Source: Eudoraea chungangensis
GTDB taxonomy: Bacteria > Bacteroidota > Bacteroidia > Flavobacteriales > Flavobacteriaceae
Reading direction: 5' to 3'
DNA length: 64,000 nucleotides
NCBI RefSeq assembly: GCF_029360665.1
Contig: NZ_JARDUB010000001.1
Span: 124,001 to 188,000 of the forward strand
This document shows positions 63,840 to 64,000 of this stretch, one piece after another. The notes under the pieces are model-generated. The model made no database searches. It was given only the letters and a program-made list of their open reading frames with translations, and had not been told where the DNA came from. Within the stretch, counting starts at the first letter, position 1. Each line of letters starts with the position of its first letter. Made by a program: the position numbers and the translations under genes.

Positions 63840-64000
63840 AACTTTACATACTTTTTCCTATATCTGGCTATATCCATATCCTTATCTAAAGGGATATCCT
63901 TTTCTATATAGTTAAAAAGTCTTTTGGCAGCATATGGTGCAATAAGAACCCCTCTGGAACCAAATCCATTTAAAACATACATATGTTCATATTCTGGATG
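63836..64000 (-). CDS. FAD-dependent oxidoreductase (DAO-like), C-terminal part
   Basis: The last 54 codons are present; the gene runs in from beyond the right edge. NGFGSRGVLIAPYAAKRLF is the C-terminal flavin-contacting motif of D-amino-acid-oxidase/glycine-oxidase-like proteins, followed by a short DIARYRKKY tail. The exact enzyme cannot be told from the tail. It ends on a CTAG shared with the DUF983 stop. Confidence 0.75.
   Translation of the reverse strand, partial: HPEYEHMYVLNGFGSRGVLIAPYAAKRLFNYIEKDIPLDKDMDIARYRKKYVKF

Overview
This window looks like part of the chromosome of a marine Flavobacteriaceae bacterium (Bacteroidota). The signs are low to medium GC, flavobacterial -7 promoter elements of the form TAnnTTTG with no Shine-Dalgarno pattern, and lineage-typical small proteins (Lacal_2735, TIGR03643, DUF2452, DUF983, CPXCG). 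Exported proteins, lipoproteins, beta-barrel proteins, sulfatases and a sodium/solute symporter are numerous. I do not assign a genus. No tRNA, rRNA, CRISPR array, transposase or integrase was seen.

Layout. 1-3.4 kb: a partial gene, a lipocalin-like secreted protein, an AlkD-type DNA glycosylase, an exported amidohydrolase and a SnoaL-like protein. 3.4-12.1 kb: a compact cassette made of a large MalT-type LuxR regulator and a four-gene operon (lipoprotein D-aminoacylase-like amidohydrolase, secreted paralogue, DcaP-like porin, HdeD-like membrane protein). The cassette is bracketed by two copies of the 3' end of the SnoaL-like gene: the intact gene at 3036-3410 and a broken remnant ending at 12088. 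It is the best candidate here for an undescribed acquired system. 12.2-14.1 kb: a double AhpD/CMD-domain protein overlapping a membrane-anchored class III cyclase whose specificity residues suggest GMP rather than AMP cyclisation. 14.2-20.8 kb: VOC proteins, a large BNR/VPS10-type secreted protein, a DEAD-box helicase and a mutarotase-like protein. 20.8-22.8 kb (minus): a four-gene cluster with a photolyase-like FAD protein of possibly permuted architecture. 23-24.8 kb: a MarR/S41 peptidase pair with a palindromic operator. 25-27.8 kb: convergent dps and katG sharing a perfect-stem bidirectional terminator. 28-43 kb: a sulfatase, a two-subunit molybdenum hydroxylase, a methyltransferase with an amine oxidase, a bestrophin, a penicillin acylase family protein, a further amidohydrolase and several exported proteins. 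43.3-53.7 kb: alcohol dehydrogenase, esterase, sulfatase, galactokinase, small regulatory-type proteins, S9 peptidase and a Na+/solute symporter, possibly a galactose or sulfated-galactan route with aldehyde detoxification. 54-61.3 kb: an outer-membrane protein with a disrupted 5' end, then a MarR-controlled tripartite RND efflux operon (minus) behind a 30-bp perfect palindrome. 61.4-64 kb: an ABC-F ATPase, DUF983 and a partial FAD oxidoreductase.

How the genes work together. Three themes recur: periplasmic hydrolysis of amide-bonded and sulfated compounds (four amidohydrolases, a penicillin acylase, S9 and S41 peptidases, two sulfatases); stress defence (dps, katG, AlkD, AhpD-like and VOC proteins, photolyase-like protein, RND efflux); and local control by MarR or MalT-type regulators next to their targets. 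Functions come from motif reading and family knowledge only; no database search was run.
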